Below are positions 16,572-25,749 of a stretch of DNA of 64,000 bases, one piece after another (within the stretch, counting starts at the first letter, position 1; every line of letters begins with the position of its first letter). A program made the position numbers and the translations under genes. The notes below the pieces were generated by a model that was given only the letters and a program-made list of their open reading frames with translations, had not been told where the DNA came from and ran no database searches. The DNA comes from Chloroflexota bacterium (GTDB lineage: Bacteria > Chloroflexota > Anaerolineae > Anaerolineales > Villigracilaceae). Where the stretch lies: the NCBI GenBank assembly GCA_016234495.1, contig JACRBI010000039.1, positions 1 to 64,000 of the forward strand. Direction: 5' to 3'.

Positions 16572-17758
16572 CGCGAATAATTATAAGCACAACATGCCGC
16601 GCATCCTCGAATGATAAAAGTTCAGGCTGGCTTTATTTCGTAGATTTGGAGACGCGCACAATCCTCAAACGGACGGTCGGGGTTGAACCGCCTTATCGTG
16701 TAAATGATACCAATCCGCGAGGTGGCATGCGTGGGATGAAGGGCATGGGGTTTCGCAACGGAGAATTGGCTGTTGCCAACTACTCATCCATCCTCTTCTT
16801 TGACTGCCGCTGGAATCTACTGCGGGTTTTTAGCCATCCTTCCATTGCCTCCATACATGAAATATTCTATGCTGAAGAGGGGGTCTGGGTCACATCAACA
16901 GCGAATGATGTGCTGGCATGTTTTAATTTAGACGGCGGTTTAAATTCATTGAACTACTTGCGCGCTCATAAACCATTGATGCGTAAACTCGGAGGAACGT
17001 CCAAACTGGCAGTCAGACCCGCCGATCTTGCCTCCGGGAAAAAAGATTTTCGTGTCAGACCCTACTTCAATCTGGATGCGTACGACCGAACGCACCTCAA
17101 TAGCGTTTGCGAATTACCCGACGGGAGGCTGTTGCTTTCGATGGGGTTATTGGTGGGTGATTATTTTGGGCTATTAATGAATATCAAGACCTTGATGTTG
17201 AAACTGAACATTTGGAAATTTTTCCTGAAAATAAATCGCAGCCTAAGACAGTTCCTTCGCAAGGAAAAACAAATGCTCACTGATCTGGTGGTTCAGCCTG
17301 CAAAGGGAAGATCTGCCGTGGTGAGTTTGAATCCTATAAGCGGAGAATGGCAGGTAAACCTGCAAATAAACGCTGCCATCAACCCAAGTCATTCGGTGCG
17401 CGCTTTGTCTGATGGCACAGCCGTCTACTTGAATACCTCCAAAGGAGAATTGATACATTTCATGCTGAATGGTGAGGTGTTATCTGTAACAAAAATTACA
17501 GATAAGTTTTTGCGCGGCCTGCTTGAATTACCCGACGGACGTCTGCTGCTTGGAGACTGCAATACCTTGCTGATTTTCGACCTTGCCGCGCGCGCAGTTG
17601 TAGGTCAGATCGAATTGTCACCTGACCCCATGAATTCAATATTTGATATACAGCTCATGCCGCCTGAGTTTGACCTGCCGCCAGATTCCCTGGAAGCCAA
17701 AATCGGGAAGATCGTTGCGTTCGATGGGCAGAGTACCATCTGGAGCAAAAACGCATGA
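16568..17758 (+). CDS. Beta-propeller-like protein in the polysaccharide operon (DUF4915-like)
   Basis: This 396-aa protein has no signal peptide or membrane helix. It shows recurring strand-turn patterns such as YFVDLETRTILKRTV, ELAVANYSSILFFD, IHEIFYAEEGVWVTSTANDVL, LPDGRLLLSMG and LPDGRLLLGDCNTLLIFD. This suggests six or so propeller blades, and the SIHEI plus LNSV features recall DUF4915 proteins of glycan clusters. It is coupled by ATGA overlaps on both sides, so it probably acts with the glycosyltransferase and pyruvyltransferase. The enzymatic role, if any, is unknown. Confidence 0.7.
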   Translation: MTRIIISTTCRASSNDKSSGWLYFVDLETRTILKRTVGVEPPYRVNDTNPRGGMRGMKGMGFRNGELAVANYSSILFFDCRWNLLRVFSHPSIASIHEIFYAEEGVWVTSTANDVLACFNLDGGLNSLNYLRAHKPLMRKLGGTSKLAVRPADLASGKKDFRVRPYFNLDAYDRTHLNSVCELPDGRLLLSMGLLVGDYFGLLMNIKTLMLKLNIWKFFLKINRSLRQFLRKEKQMLTDLVVQPAKGRSAVVSLNPISGEWQVNLQINAAINPSHSVRALSDGTAVYLNTSKGELIHFMLNGEVLSVTKITDKFLRGLLELPDGRLLLGDCNTLLIFDLAARAVVGQIELSPDPMNSIFDIQLMPPEFDLPPDSLEAKIGKIVAFDGQSTIWSKNA

Positions 17759-18933
17759 GCAAGAACATCATTCTTTGGGGCGGCTGGTATGGCAGCAAAA
17801 ATGTGGGCGACCAAGCCTTGTTGCTGGCAATTACAGACCTGCTGGGTTCTGCGCATTTAGACGCGCAATTCACCGTACTCACCGCCAATCCGAATCATGT
17901 TCACTTATACACTACGCGCGATTCAAAATTCAACATCCGCGCACTTAACACAAGGCGCGAATTTCCCCGAGTCGTGCGGGCATTCATCGAGACAGACCTG
18001 TTCGTCTTTGGCGGCGGTGTCCCGTTCTTTGACCATGCTCCGCAAGTGCTCGCCATGTTTGTGCTCACCATGCTGGCACGGCTCTCTTGCACGCCGTATT
18101 TCCTTTGGTCGGTTTCCAGCCAAAAGGTTGAGTCGAAACTCGCGAAAAAAATCTTCGGCTGGATTCTGAAAGGCGCAGACGGAGTCACATACAGGGATGA
18201 ATTTACTCGCCAGCTTTTTTTGGATTGCGGGCTGCGCGTCGAAAACATGACCGTTGGGGGGGATTCGGTTATCCTGATGGAATCAGACTCCGCCGAATCA
18301 GTACTGGGGTTGTTGGCGCGCGCAGGCTGGACTCCGGGAGACCGTCCGCTCGCAGCGCTCACGCCGCGGGTCTTGCGTCCGTCAGATGGCGAAGCCGAAA
18401 CCCATTACGCCCCCAAAACACAGGAGCAATTTCAAAAGGAAATTGACACCTACTCATCCGTCCTCGACTGGCTGTGGGAACACGGTTACCAGCCCATCTT
18501 TGTTCCCATGAACACTGTCCCGCCTGATGACGACCGCCATGTCGCGCGGCTGATTATGTCGCATGCCCGGCATGGAAATCACGCCTTGATGATTGACGAG
18601 GAGGTTTATCCGCGGGCGGCTGCTGCGGTTTATGGGCAGTGCCAGGCTAGTCTTGTCTCGCGGGTTCATGGCTGCATCATGTCGGTCAAGGCCAACTGTC
18701 CCGTTGTGATGTACGCCTTTGACCGCAAGCACATCGGCCTGATGCAGGAATTGGGACTATCCGAATCCATTTTTTATCCCGAGCAGGATTCCGCCCTGGC
18801 TGTCCAGATGCTGGCAAATATTCTGGAAAATGGGGATGAAGCGCGCGCCGCGCTGGCGGAAAAACTGACCGAAGCAGGCAAAAAAAGCATGATTCCGCTG
18901 CGCCAGGTTCTGGAAATTTTGGAGAAAACATAA
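17755..18933 (+). CDS. Polysaccharide pyruvyl transferase family protein (CsaB-like)
   Basis: This 392-aa protein begins with KNIILWGGWYGSKNVGDQAL, the glycine-rich start of the PF04230 family, and has FVFGGGVPFFD, YRDEFTRQLF and VSRVHGCIMSVKANCPVVMYAFDRKHIGLMQELG near the C-terminus. Family members add pyruvyl ketals to surface polysaccharides, allowing binding of SLH-domain proteins in some bacteria. It is the last gene of the four-gene operon. No strong terminator follows before the gyrA promoter. Confidence 0.88.
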   Translation: MSKNIILWGGWYGSKNVGDQALLLAITDLLGSAHLDAQFTVLTANPNHVHLYTTRDSKFNIRALNTRREFPRVVRAFIETDLFVFGGGVPFFDHAPQVLAMFVLTMLARLSCTPYFLWSVSSQKVESKLAKKIFGWILKGADGVTYRDEFTRQLFLDCGLRVENMTVGGDSVILMESDSAESVLGLLARAGWTPGDRPLAALTPRVLRPSDGEAETHYAPKTQEQFQKEIDTYSSVLDWLWEHGYQPIFVPMNTVPPDDDRHVARLIMSHARHGNHALMIDEEVYPRAAAAVYGQCQASLVSRVHGCIMSVKANCPVVMYAFDRKHIGLMQELGLSESIFYPEQDSALAVQMLANILENGDEARAALAEKLTEAGKKSMIPLRQVLEILEKT

Positions 18934-18976
18934 GCGCTCCCGGCACACAGGTAAGCCGCCGTTGGGCGTCTTGTGA

Positions 18977-18985
18977 TGGTATAAT
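18977..18985 (+). promoter_or_regulatory. Extended -10 promoter of gyrA
   Basis: TGGTATAAT gives a perfect -10 (18980-18985) with extended TG. The predicted leader is about 90 bases and contains a terminator-like hairpin at 19021-19054. Confidence 0.55.
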
Positions 18986-19020
18986 TCCACTAACAAATAG
19001 CGCTTCCTTCATCTAATGCA

Positions 19021-19054
19021 GACACGAAGTTTTTCCCTATCTTCGTGTCTTTTT
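19021..19054 (+). terminator. Terminator hairpin in the gyrA leader
   Basis: A perfect 9-bp stem, GACACGAAG/CTTCGTGTC, with an 11-base loop and TTTTT immediately after. It lies downstream of the TATAAT at 18980 and 31 bases before the gyrA ATG. It may be an attenuator of gyrA or the terminator of the polysaccharide operon. The sequence resembles the half-sites of repeat family B. Confidence 0.65.
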
Positions 19055-19084
19055 GTGCCGTTTTGACGACTTTAAGGATATTTT

Positions 19085-21616
19085 ATGGCTGAAGAAAACA
19101 TTGTTCCCGCGAACACAGGCAACATCGAAAGTATAGACATTGACGTGCAGATGCGCACGGCTTATCTCGATTACGCCATGAGCGTGATCGTGGCGCGCGC
19201 CCTGCCGGACGCCCGCGACGGGCTGAAGCCCGTCCACAGGCGCATTTTGTATGCCATGCACGAACTTGGGATGCGCTCGAATTCAGCGTACAAGAAATCT
19301 GCCCGTATCGTCGGCGAAGTGCTCGGTAAATATCACCCGCATGGCGATTCGGCGGTGTATGAATCCATGGCGCGCATGGCGCAGGATTTCTCCATGCGTT
19401 ACCTGCTTGTGGATGGTCAGGGTAACTTCGGCTCAGTGGATGGCGATGCGCCTGCCGCCATGCGTTACACCGAAGCCCGCCTGCAAAAAATGGCTGAGGA
19501 ATTACTCGCCGACCTCGAAAAAGACACCGTGGATTTCGGACCCAACTTCGATGACTCGCTCGAAGAGCCGCTTGTCCTGCCTGCACGTTTGCCAAATTTA
19601 TTATTGAACGGTTCCTCGGGCATCGCAGTTGGCATGTCCACCAACATCCCGCCGCAGAATTTGCGCGAGCTGGTTGGCGCGATCAATTACATCATTGACA
19701 ACTACGACAACGCCGACGATATCACTGTCGATGACCTGATGAAGTTTGTGCTCGGACCCGACTTTCCCACTGGCGGCATGATCGTCGGGGTGGAGGGAAT
19801 TCACTCGGCGTACGGAACAGGCCGGGGCCGAATCGTGATGCGCGGTATTGCCCACATCGAAGAGACGAAAGCCGGGCGGTATCAAATCAACATTACGGAG
19901 ATTCCGTATCAGGTAAATAAATCCACCTTGATCGAACGCATCGCAGAGTTGGTGCGCGACGATAAGATCGATCAGATCTCTGACCTGCGGGATGAATCTG
20001 ACCAGCGCGGCATGAGCATCATCATTGAGTTGAAGCGCGGCGCACAGCCGAAGAAGGTGCTTAACCAGCTTTATAAATATACGGCGTTGCAATCTACATT
20101 TGGTGTGCAGATGCTCGCGCTGGTGGATGGCGAGCCGCGCACGCTGCCGCTCAAGCGCATGTTGCAGATTTTCATCGAACACCGTCAGACGGTGATCACC
20201 CGCCGCTCAAAATTTGAGCTTGCCAAGGCGCAGGCGCGTTTGCATATCCTTGATGGCTTGCTGATCGCGATCAATAATATTGATGCTGTCATTAAAACCA
20301 TCCGCGAGGCTGAAGACGCCGATGTAGCCAAGACCAACTTGATGAAGCGTTTCAAGTTGAGCGAGTTACAGGCGCAGGCGATCCTCGATATGCAATTGCG
20401 CAGACTGGCAGCGCTGGAACGCTGGAAGATCGAAGAGGAGCACAAACAGGTACGCGCGGTCATCGAGAGCCTCGAAGACCTGCTCGCGCACCCGAAGAAA
20501 ATTTTGGCCCTGATCAAATCTGAATTGGTTGAACTGGCTGAAAAATACGGAGATGACCGCCGCACGCAAATTTCGGCGGAAGCCAAGGAAAACATCCACG
20601 ATGAAGACCTGGTTGCCGATGAAGCCGTGCTGATCAGCCTGACCGCGCGCGGATATATCAAGCGTGTGGCCGCGACAGCCTTCCGTTCGCAAAGCCGCGG
20701 CGGACGCGGCGTGATGGGTCACACCACCAAGGATGAAGATGAAGTGGTCATGCTCATCCCGGCCCGCAGTTTGAATACCATGTTGTTCTTTACAGACAAG
20801 GGCAAGGTCTATTCCGAGAGGATATATCAGATCCCGGATTCTGACCGCGCCACGAAGGGCATCCCTTTGGTCAATGTGTTGTCGCTTGACGCAAATGAAA
20901 AGGTGACAGCGGCAATGGCGGTTGGAGATTTCTCGCCCAATACTTTTTGTATGATGATGACTTCGCGCGGCAAGATCAAGCGTGTGACGATGGAGGAGTT
21001 CGCATCGGTGCGCCCCTCGGGCTTGATCGCCATGTCTCTGGAGGAGGGTGACCAGATGGGCTGGGCGAGGCTTACCACCGGTAAAGATGAGATCATCATC
21101 GTCACCGAAAATGGACAAGCCCTGCGCTTCAGCGAAACCAAAGTCCGTTCGATGGGGCGCCAGGCTGGCGGCGTGCAGGGAATCAAACTCAAGAAGGATG
21201 ACCTCGTCACCAGCATGGACGTAGTCGAAAAGGACGGCGCCCTGTTGATCGTGACCACGCGCGGCTTTGGCAAGCAAACTCCTCTCGAAGAATACACACC
21301 GAAAGGACGCGCAACAGGCGGAATTTCCACGATAAATGTTAAAGCCATAAAGGAAGTCGGCAAGATCGCGGCAGCGCGTGTTGTGCAAAATGCAGACGAC
21401 CTGACGATCATGACTGCCAACGGCGTCACCCTGCGCATGAAGGTCAGGGAAGTAAAACAGTCAGGCCGCGCCACGAAAGGCGTGCATCTGATCAAGCCGA
21501 ATGAAGGCGATGGAGTTGCTTCTGTGGCGCGTACCTCCGCCGAAGATTTGAAGAAGGTCGGGGCGCAGGCTGGCGATGTCACCGAGAAGGAAGAAGTACA
21601 GCAAAAAATGATTTAA
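19085..21616 (+). CDS. gyrA: DNA gyrase subunit A
   Basis: This 843-aa protein is a full-length type II topoisomerase A subunit that breaks and rejoins DNA. The catalytic tyrosine is Y128 in AAMRYTEA. The quinolone-determining segment [11 protein letters not shown] has serine at the usual position (S89) and glutamate at the second (E93), the wild-type pattern of many Gram-positive-like gyrases. The winged-helix and tower regions are followed by a C-terminal beta-pinwheel with [14 protein letters not shown], a GyrA-box (consensus QRRGGKG). AAGGA lies about 6 bases before the ATG. gyrB is 30 kb away, not adjacent. Confidence 0.97.
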   Translation: MAEENIVPANTGNIESIDIDVQMRTAYLDYAMSVIVARALPDARDGLKPVHRRILYAMHELGMRSNSAYKKSARIVGEVLGKYHPHGDSAVYESMARMAQDFSMRYLLVDGQGNFGSVDGDAPAAMRYTEARLQKMAEELLADLEKDTVDFGPNFDDSLEEPLVLPARLPNLLLNGSSGIAVGMSTNIPPQNLRELVGAINYIIDNYDNADDITVDDLMKFVLGPDFPTGGMIVGVEGIHSAYGTGRGRIVMRGIAHIEETKAGRYQINITEIPYQVNKSTLIERIAELVRDDKIDQISDLRDESDQRGMSIIIELKRGAQPKKVLNQLYKYTALQSTFGVQMLALVDGEPRTLPLKRMLQIFIEHRQTVITRRSKFELAKAQARLHILDGLLIAINNIDAVIKTIREAEDADVAKTNLMKRFKLSELQAQAILDMQLRRLAALERWKIEEEHKQVRAVIESLEDLLAHPKKILALIKSELVELAEKYGDDRRTQISAEAKENIHDEDLVADEAVLISLTARGYIKRVAATAFRSQSRGGRGVMGHTTKDEDEVVMLIPARSLNTMLFFTDKGKVYSERIYQIPDSDRATKGIPLVNVLSLDANEKVTAAMAVGDFSPNTFCMMMTSRGKIKRVTMEEFASVRPSGLIAMSLEEGDQMGWARLTTGKDEIIIVTENGQALRFSETKVRSMGRQAGGVQGIKLKKDDLVTSMDVVEKDGALLIVTTRGFGKQTPLEEYTPKGRATGGISTINVKAIKEVGKIAAARVVQNADDLTIMTANGVTLRMKVREVKQSGRATKGVHLIKPNEGDGVASVARTSAEDLKKVGAQAGDVTEKEEVQQKMI

Positions 21617-21618
21617 AT

Positions 21619-21655
21619 AAAACGGGCGCGGCAATCAGCCGCGCCCGTTTTGCTT
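21619..21655. terminator. Intrinsic terminator between gyrA and the 72-aa gene
   Basis: A perfect 14-bp stem, AAAACGGGCGCGGC/GCCGCGCCCGTTTT, with loop AATCA, followed by TGCTTTT. It serves gyrA and, by symmetry, possibly the convergent small gene. Confidence 0.9.
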
Positions 21656-21669
21656 TTAAAATATATTCA

Positions 21670-21888
21670 CTAGAATCCGATTTTGCCCAGCACAAGTAAA
21701 GCCATTGCTCCGATAACACACACTGCGAACATCAACATGACCGCAATCACAAACCTCTGAATTGGTGTCATGCCCAAAAAGCGGCTGGAACTGACAGGCT
21801 CGTCCTGCGTTGCGCTCAAGGTCGGTTCAAATTTTGCCTCTTCTTCGTAAAAGGGTCTGGATGCTTCTTCGCGGAGATCATCAAACAT
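21670..21888 (-). CDS. 72-aa single-helix membrane protein
   Basis: An acidic cytosolic N-terminus (DDLREEASRPFYEEEAKFEP) is followed by a Ser/Thr linker and one membrane helix (about 46-68, FVIAVMLMFAVCVIGAMALLVLG). A GAGG ribosome site lies about 6 bases before the ATG. It is downstream of birA with 34 bases between them, so it is probably in the same transcript. The function is unknown. Confidence 0.7.
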   Translation of the reverse strand: MFDDLREEASRPFYEEEAKFEPTLSATQDEPVSSSRFLGMTPIQRFVIAVMLMFAVCVIGAMALLVLGKIGF

Positions 21889-21922
21889 GGCTGCCTCTTT
21901 TTATGTGACTGGGCTTATTTTA

Positions 21923-22705
21923 TCACGCTGCCGGCCGCAGGCTGACATCCCCAAATCGGACTGTTATGGATTTGTCATTGGCATCCCGCAGGCGCAAACT
22001 GCCGTCTGATTCAAGCCCGAGCAGTTGGCCTGTGACTTGGTCTTCGCCTCCTGCCTTAACTTGAACCTGCTCGCCGCGAAAGGCAAGGCTCTCCTCCCAG
22101 GCTTTGATCAACTCATCCGTGCCCATGCGCGCGCGCCAGTGGATGAACGAGTTTAAGATGTTGTATAAAATTTCATCACGCGAGGGAATGTCTTTTCCAA
22201 GTTCGTCTTCGAGGCTTGTGGCGGGGAATTGCAAACGTTCCTGCGGCGGGACAGAAGCAGAATGAACGTTGATGCCCATGCCGACCACAACCGAGTCCAC
22301 GCTATCGCCCGACCAGACTGTTTCGGTAAGGATGCCGGCTGCTTTCTTCCCGTTCAACAAAACATCGTTCGGCCATTTGATGCGCGGAGCGAGACCAAGC
22401 GCACGGCAGGATTCTGCAATTGAAAGCGCAGCCAGCCCAACGGTCCGCGAGAGATGCGGGCGCAGGGGCGCGGCGGGGCGCAGGATCAAACTAAAAGCGA
22501 GGGCGCTTCCTTTGGGTGTGAACCATTTGCGGTTGAGTCTGCCGCGCCCCTGCGTCTGTTCATCCGCAATGACAATGGACAGGTCGCGCGCATCTTCCGT
22601 TGCCCATGCCAGCGCTTCGTCATTGGTCGAGCCGATGGAATCAAAATAACGCAAGCCGCCGATGTTTAATTTTGAAAGTGTTTTTTTGAGGAAGTGTTCG
22701 TTCAT
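21923..22705 (-). CDS. birA: Biotin--[acetyl-CoA-carboxylase] ligase
   Basis: This 260-aa class I biotin ligase lacks the N-terminal DNA-binding domain of bifunctional BirA. The signature SIGSTNDEALAW binds biotin, and GRGRLNRKWFTPKGSALAFSL is the adenylate loop. KWPNDVLLNGKKAAGILTE carries the catalytic lysine region. The C-terminal SH3-like cap ends FGDVSLRP. It attaches biotin to acyl-CoA carboxylase carrier proteins in the cytosol. It should not be a repressor because the HTH is missing. Confidence 0.95.
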   Translation of the reverse strand: MNEHFLKKTLSKLNIGGLRYFDSIGSTNDEALAWATEDARDLSIVIADEQTQGRGRLNRKWFTPKGSALAFSLILRPAAPLRPHLSRTVGLAALSIAESCRALGLAPRIKWPNDVLLNGKKAAGILTETVWSGDSVDSVVVGMGINVHSASVPPQERLQFPATSLEDELGKDIPSRDEILYNILNSFIHWRARMGTDELIKAWEESLAFRGEQVQVKAGGEDQVTGQLLGLESDGSLRLRDANDKSITVRFGDVSLRPAA

Positions 22706-22710
22706 GTAAA

Positions 22711-22765
22711 TTAAAACCCTAAAGGTCTTTACGAAGTCCCCGTAGGGGGAGACCTTTAGGGTTTA
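22711..22765 (-). terminator. Intrinsic terminator between the M23 peptidase and birA
   Basis: A 15-bp stem, AAACCCTAAAGGTCT/AGACCTTTAGGGTTT, with an inner CCCC/GGGG hairpin. On the minus strand it is followed by TTTTAATTT. It ends transcription of the M23 gene just before birA, or forms a leader structure for birA. Confidence 0.7.
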
Positions 22766-22770
22766 TTTAT

Positions 22771-23838
22771 TTATTGAACAATATCATACGGGTTGACGTT
22801 GGTGCCGCCGATGCGAATTTCAAAGTGCAGGTGCGCCCCGAAGGAGTTGCCCGTATTGCCGGATAAGCCGATCAATGTGCCCTGTCCGACTGATTGGCAC
22901 ACGCTCACGTTGTACTGGAGTAAGTGGGCATAGACCGTCACGTAGCCGTTACCATGGTCGATTTGCACCACATTTCCATACCCATAGTTGTAGCCGCCCT
23001 GTGCCATGGTCACAACGCCGTCGCCGGATGCGTAAACATTCGAACCTTCCGGAGCTGAGATGTCAATGCCGAGGTGTCCGGGCCCATAAGGATTGCCGGA
23101 AAGGGTATGATCGTCGGCTGGCCAGCCAAAACTGGAATCGGTGAGTCCGCCGCCGCAGGCATTACCGCCAAAATCAGATGTGCCCGTGCTGCCATTATTA
23201 CTGCGTCCCATGGTTTGCAGGTCGGCGGCCCAATTGCGCAATTCGCGCGAGCCGCCGGGAATCATCACCAATGTGCCGGGGTTCACCTTGGGGTTGGTCA
23301 GGTCAATTTTATTTCCGGGGAAGGTGATGATATCGTCGGCCTGCGCGTCGAATTCGCCGGCAACGGTTTCAAACGTGTCGCCGTCCTTCCATTCGTAATA
23401 CAGCCCGTCCACCGGCGGAATGGTCAACTCCATGCCGGGTTTTAAACTATGCGGATTATCTTCCAACTGCCTGTTGACGTAAAGAATGGTCTCAGATTTA
23501 ACTTTGTATTCATCCGCTATCGAAAGCATGGCGTCACCGCGCGAGACGCGATAAATGACAGGTTCATAGCGCGGCCGTTCGGGGATATTCGTCTTTAATT
23601 GCAGTTCGCGTTCGATGGATGAAACCCCGCCTCCATCTGCCCCGACAACTGGTGCGGGTACCTGAGGCTGACCGGGCGCTGGTTCAGATGTCGGCTGCGT
23701 CACCGCGGGTAAGGCTGCGGCGCGCGTGTTATTGTATGCAACCGCCGACCCCAATAGAGCAGCGACGATTACAAGGGTCACGACCCAGCTAACGACTGTG
23801 AAGCGATTTGCTCTAAATTTCTCTAAAAAGTTTTTCAT
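22771..23838 (-). CDS. LysM-containing M23 peptidoglycan endopeptidase
   Basis: This 355-aa protein has an N-terminal membrane anchor (about 15-34), a Pro-rich linker and two LysM-like modules (YRVSRGDAMLSIADEYKVKS and a second near YYEWKDGDTFETVAGEF). A C-terminal M23 domain carries the zinc ligands HLGID and HLHFE and the GYGNVVQIDHGNGYVTVYAHL strand. It cuts peptidoglycan cross-bridges outside the membrane. Four cysteines in the mature part (NACGG, SVCQS) are unusual. It lies between rho and birA on the minus strand. Confidence 0.93.
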   Translation of the reverse strand: MKNFLEKFRANRFTVVSWVVTLVIVAALLGSAVAYNNTRAAALPAVTQPTSEPAPGQPQVPAPVVGADGGGVSSIERELQLKTNIPERPRYEPVIYRVSRGDAMLSIADEYKVKSETILYVNRQLEDNPHSLKPGMELTIPPVDGLYYEWKDGDTFETVAGEFDAQADDIITFPGNKIDLTNPKVNPGTLVMIPGGSRELRNWAADLQTMGRSNNGSTGTSDFGGNACGGGLTDSSFGWPADDHTLSGNPYGPGHLGIDISAPEGSNVYASGDGVVTMAQGGYNYGYGNVVQIDHGNGYVTVYAHLLQYNVSVCQSVGQGTLIGLSGNTGNSFGAHLHFEIRIGGTNVNPYDIVQ

Positions 23839-23894
23839 TCTTTATTTTTACTCTGGAGTCTCGCAGCTCATGTGCCCTGTGGGTCTGTGAGATG

Positions 23895-25172
23895 TTACGC
23901 ATCCCTTGTCAGGTTCTCAAGAAATTCCATGTTGTTTCGCGCGCGTTCCATGCGGGTGATGATGGCTTCGGTGGCGACGGCATTGTCCATGCCTGCGCCC
24001 TGCGGCGGAGGTGAGATCATTTGAATGAACATGCGGCGCATCAGCCAGACGCGCTGGAGCAGATCGGGTCCAAGCAGCAGGTCTTCGCGGCGGGTGGACG
24101 AGCGTTCGATGTCCACTGCGGGGAAGATGCGGCGCTCCTGCAATTTGCGCGAGAGGATCAATTCCATGTTGCCGGTGCCTTTGAATTCCTCGTAGACCAC
24201 ATCGTCGAGGCGGGAGCCGGTGTCTACCAAACAGGTGGCGATGATGGTTAGCGAGCCGCCGTCTTCCACGTTGCGCGCCGCGCCGAAGAAACGCTTGGGC
24301 GGGTACAGCGCGGAGGGATCCATACCGCCGGAGAGCGTGCGACCCGAAGGATTGACCACAAGGTTATAGGCGCGCGCGAGGCGGGTGATCGAGTCCATTA
24401 AGATTACCACGTGCCGTCCGATCTCCACCAAACGCTTAGCCCGCTCTAAGGCAAGTTCCGCCGTGCGGACGTGCGAGGTGACGGGTTCATCGAAGGTCGA
24501 GGCGACCACTTCCGCGTCTACGGAGCGATCCATATCGGTCACTTCTTCGGGACGTTCGCCGATCAGCGCGATGATGAGATGCACGTCGGGATATTTGGTT
24601 GAAATGGAATTCGCAATCTGCTTGAGGATCGTGGTCTTGCCCGCCTTGGGAGGAGAAACGATCAATCCGCGCTGGCCTCTGCCGATGGGTGCGATCAAAT
24701 TAATGAGGCGCGGGGCGAGGGTGTCATGTTCAATTTCAAGGTCAAATCGTTTTTCAGGAAAAATAGGGGTGAGATTTTCAAAAACAATTCTGCGGGCGCC
24801 GATCTCTGGTTCCAACCCATTAATTGATTCTACTTTGAGCAGGCCGAAGTGTCTTTCACTTTCACGCGGCGGGCGGACTTGTCCAATAACGAGGTCGCCG
24901 GCGCGCAGATCATACTTCCTCAATTGCGCCTGCGATACATAGACATCCTGATCGCTGATGCGGTAATTGGTGGCCCGCAGGAAACCAATACCTTCGCTCA
25001 TGATCTCCAAAATACCGCCGCGCAGTTCAATGCCTTCCTTTTGAGCCTCGGCTTCGCGGATCATCATCGCGAGCGATTCCTTCTTCATGCGGTTGAAATT
25101 TGGGATGTTGAGGGTCTTTGCCATGCTGCGAAGTTTCGACAGCGGTTCGTTCTCTAGTTCGAGTATTTTCAT
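23895..25172 (-). CDS. rho: Transcription termination factor Rho
   Basis: This 425-aa hexameric RNA helicase has the Rho N-terminal domain (1-45), an OB-fold RNA-binding domain (GILEIMSEGIGFLRATNYRIS onward) and an ATPase domain. Walker A is PPKAGKTTILKQIA and Walker B is HVVILMDSITRLARAYN. The Q-loop (SGRTLSGGMDPSALYPPKRFFGAARN) and R-loop (KGTGNMELILSRKL) are present. The length is normal. A strong terminator hairpin in its leader suggests autoregulated attenuation. The M23 gene follows. Confidence 0.97.
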   Translation of the reverse strand: MKILELENEPLSKLRSMAKTLNIPNFNRMKKESLAMMIREAEAQKEGIELRGGILEIMSEGIGFLRATNYRISDQDVYVSQAQLRKYDLRAGDLVIGQVRPPRESERHFGLLKVESINGLEPEIGARRIVFENLTPIFPEKRFDLEIEHDTLAPRLINLIAPIGRGQRGLIVSPPKAGKTTILKQIANSISTKYPDVHLIIALIGERPEEVTDMDRSVDAEVVASTFDEPVTSHVRTAELALERAKRLVEIGRHVVILMDSITRLARAYNLVVNPSGRTLSGGMDPSALYPPKRFFGAARNVEDGGSLTIIATCLVDTGSRLDDVVYEEFKGTGNMELILSRKLQERRIFPAVDIERSSTRREDLLLGPDLLQRVWLMRRMFIQMISPPPQGAGMDNAVATEAIITRMERARNNMEFLENLTRDA

Positions 25173-25210
25173 GTTGTATCGTCTCTTAATGGGTTTGGGA
25201 TATGAATGCG

Positions 25211-25240
25211 AAAAAACCAGCGCCCCCTGCGGAGGGCTGG
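25211..25240 (-). terminator. Terminator hairpin in the rho leader (candidate attenuator)
   Basis: On the minus strand CCAGC-CCTCC pairs with GGGGG-C-GCTGG with one bulged C. It is followed at once by TTTTTT, 39 bases before the rho ATG. The nearest gene upstream on this strand already has its own terminator at 25559-25593, so this hairpin is most simply an attenuator of rho. Confidence 0.65.
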
Positions 25241-25469
25241 CGAAATTCCTTAGGATGTTGTTGGCGAATCAGGGGTTTGGGTCAAGGTTCTCGTTACGTT
25301 CTTGCACGCGGATATGTTTCGTGCGCTGGAAATCAGTTTTCAAAAAACTGGGGGAAGTGCCGCCATTATAGCACTCAGATTAATATGGCGCAAGCAGTCA
25401 ATGCTTTTGCTTTTTTCAAAACCTTTAAAGAGTATTTCTTAAGTCCGAGCATCGGCAAGAAAAGAGCAT

Positions 25470-25540
25470 TAACCACAGAGAACACGAAGATCACGAAGAA
25501 AAACCTTTCTAGCAGGGGGGCTGTGCCAAAAAAGCCTTAT
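25470..25540. repeat. Repeat B3
   Basis: TTAACCACAGAGAACACGAAG and a downstream GCAGGGGGGCTGTGCCAAAAAA segment match the layout of the copy at 39904-39986 (ACCACTGAGATCACAGAG, then GCAGGGTCTGTGCCAAAAAA). The right inverted end is degraded. Confidence 0.6.
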
Positions 25541-25558
25541 AAGAAATGGTCTATAAAA

Positions 25559-25593
25559 GAATGCGGCGGATAAATGGAAAACCCGCCGCATTC
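25559..25593 (-). terminator. Intrinsic terminator of the SQR-like/38-aa operon
   Basis: A perfect 11-bp stem, GAATGCGGCGG/CCGCCGCATTC, followed on the minus strand by TTTTAT. It lies 15 bases after the stop of the 38-aa gene. Confidence 0.85.
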
Positions 25594-25607
25594 TGCAGAC
25601 GACTGTG

Positions 25608-25724
25608 TTATGAGCGTTTGCTCCTGCCAACCACGATTAATATTTTGATGTTCAAAACAATGAAGCGCCAGAATTGGTACAGTTTAAAATTCATCCAGAA
25701 TTTTTCAGCGGGTGAGAATTCCAT
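25608..25724 (-). CDS. 38-aa hydrophobic small protein downstream of the SQR-like gene
   Basis: The ATG at 25724 has a strong AAGGAG site 7-8 bases upstream. The product begins MEFSPAEKFWMNFKLYQFWR and continues with a hydrophobic helix (FIVLNIKILIVVG), ending RSKRS. It lies 25 bases after the SQR-like stop and is followed by an intrinsic terminator. This places it as the second gene of that operon. An aromatic, basic amphipathic start plus a short helix suggests a membrane-tethering or assembly subunit, which is an inference. Confidence 0.72.
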   Translation of the reverse strand: MEFSPAEKFWMNFKLYQFWRFIVLNIKILIVVGRSKRS

Positions 25725-25749
25725 GGGATATCTCCTTTTTTATGTTCAA

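Larger units (their letters stand above)
25173..25607. other. Rho leader and promoter region with repeat B3
   Basis: The 435 bases hold the rho attenuator hairpin (25211-25240), a copy of repeat B (25470-25540) and the terminator of the upstream gene (25559-25593). The rho promoter should lie between about 25250 and 25460. I see no gene. Confidence 0.5.

Noticed and set aside
20366-21388. Long minus-strand frame inside gyrA
   Set aside because: Antisense shadow rich in His and Arg, no recognisable domain.
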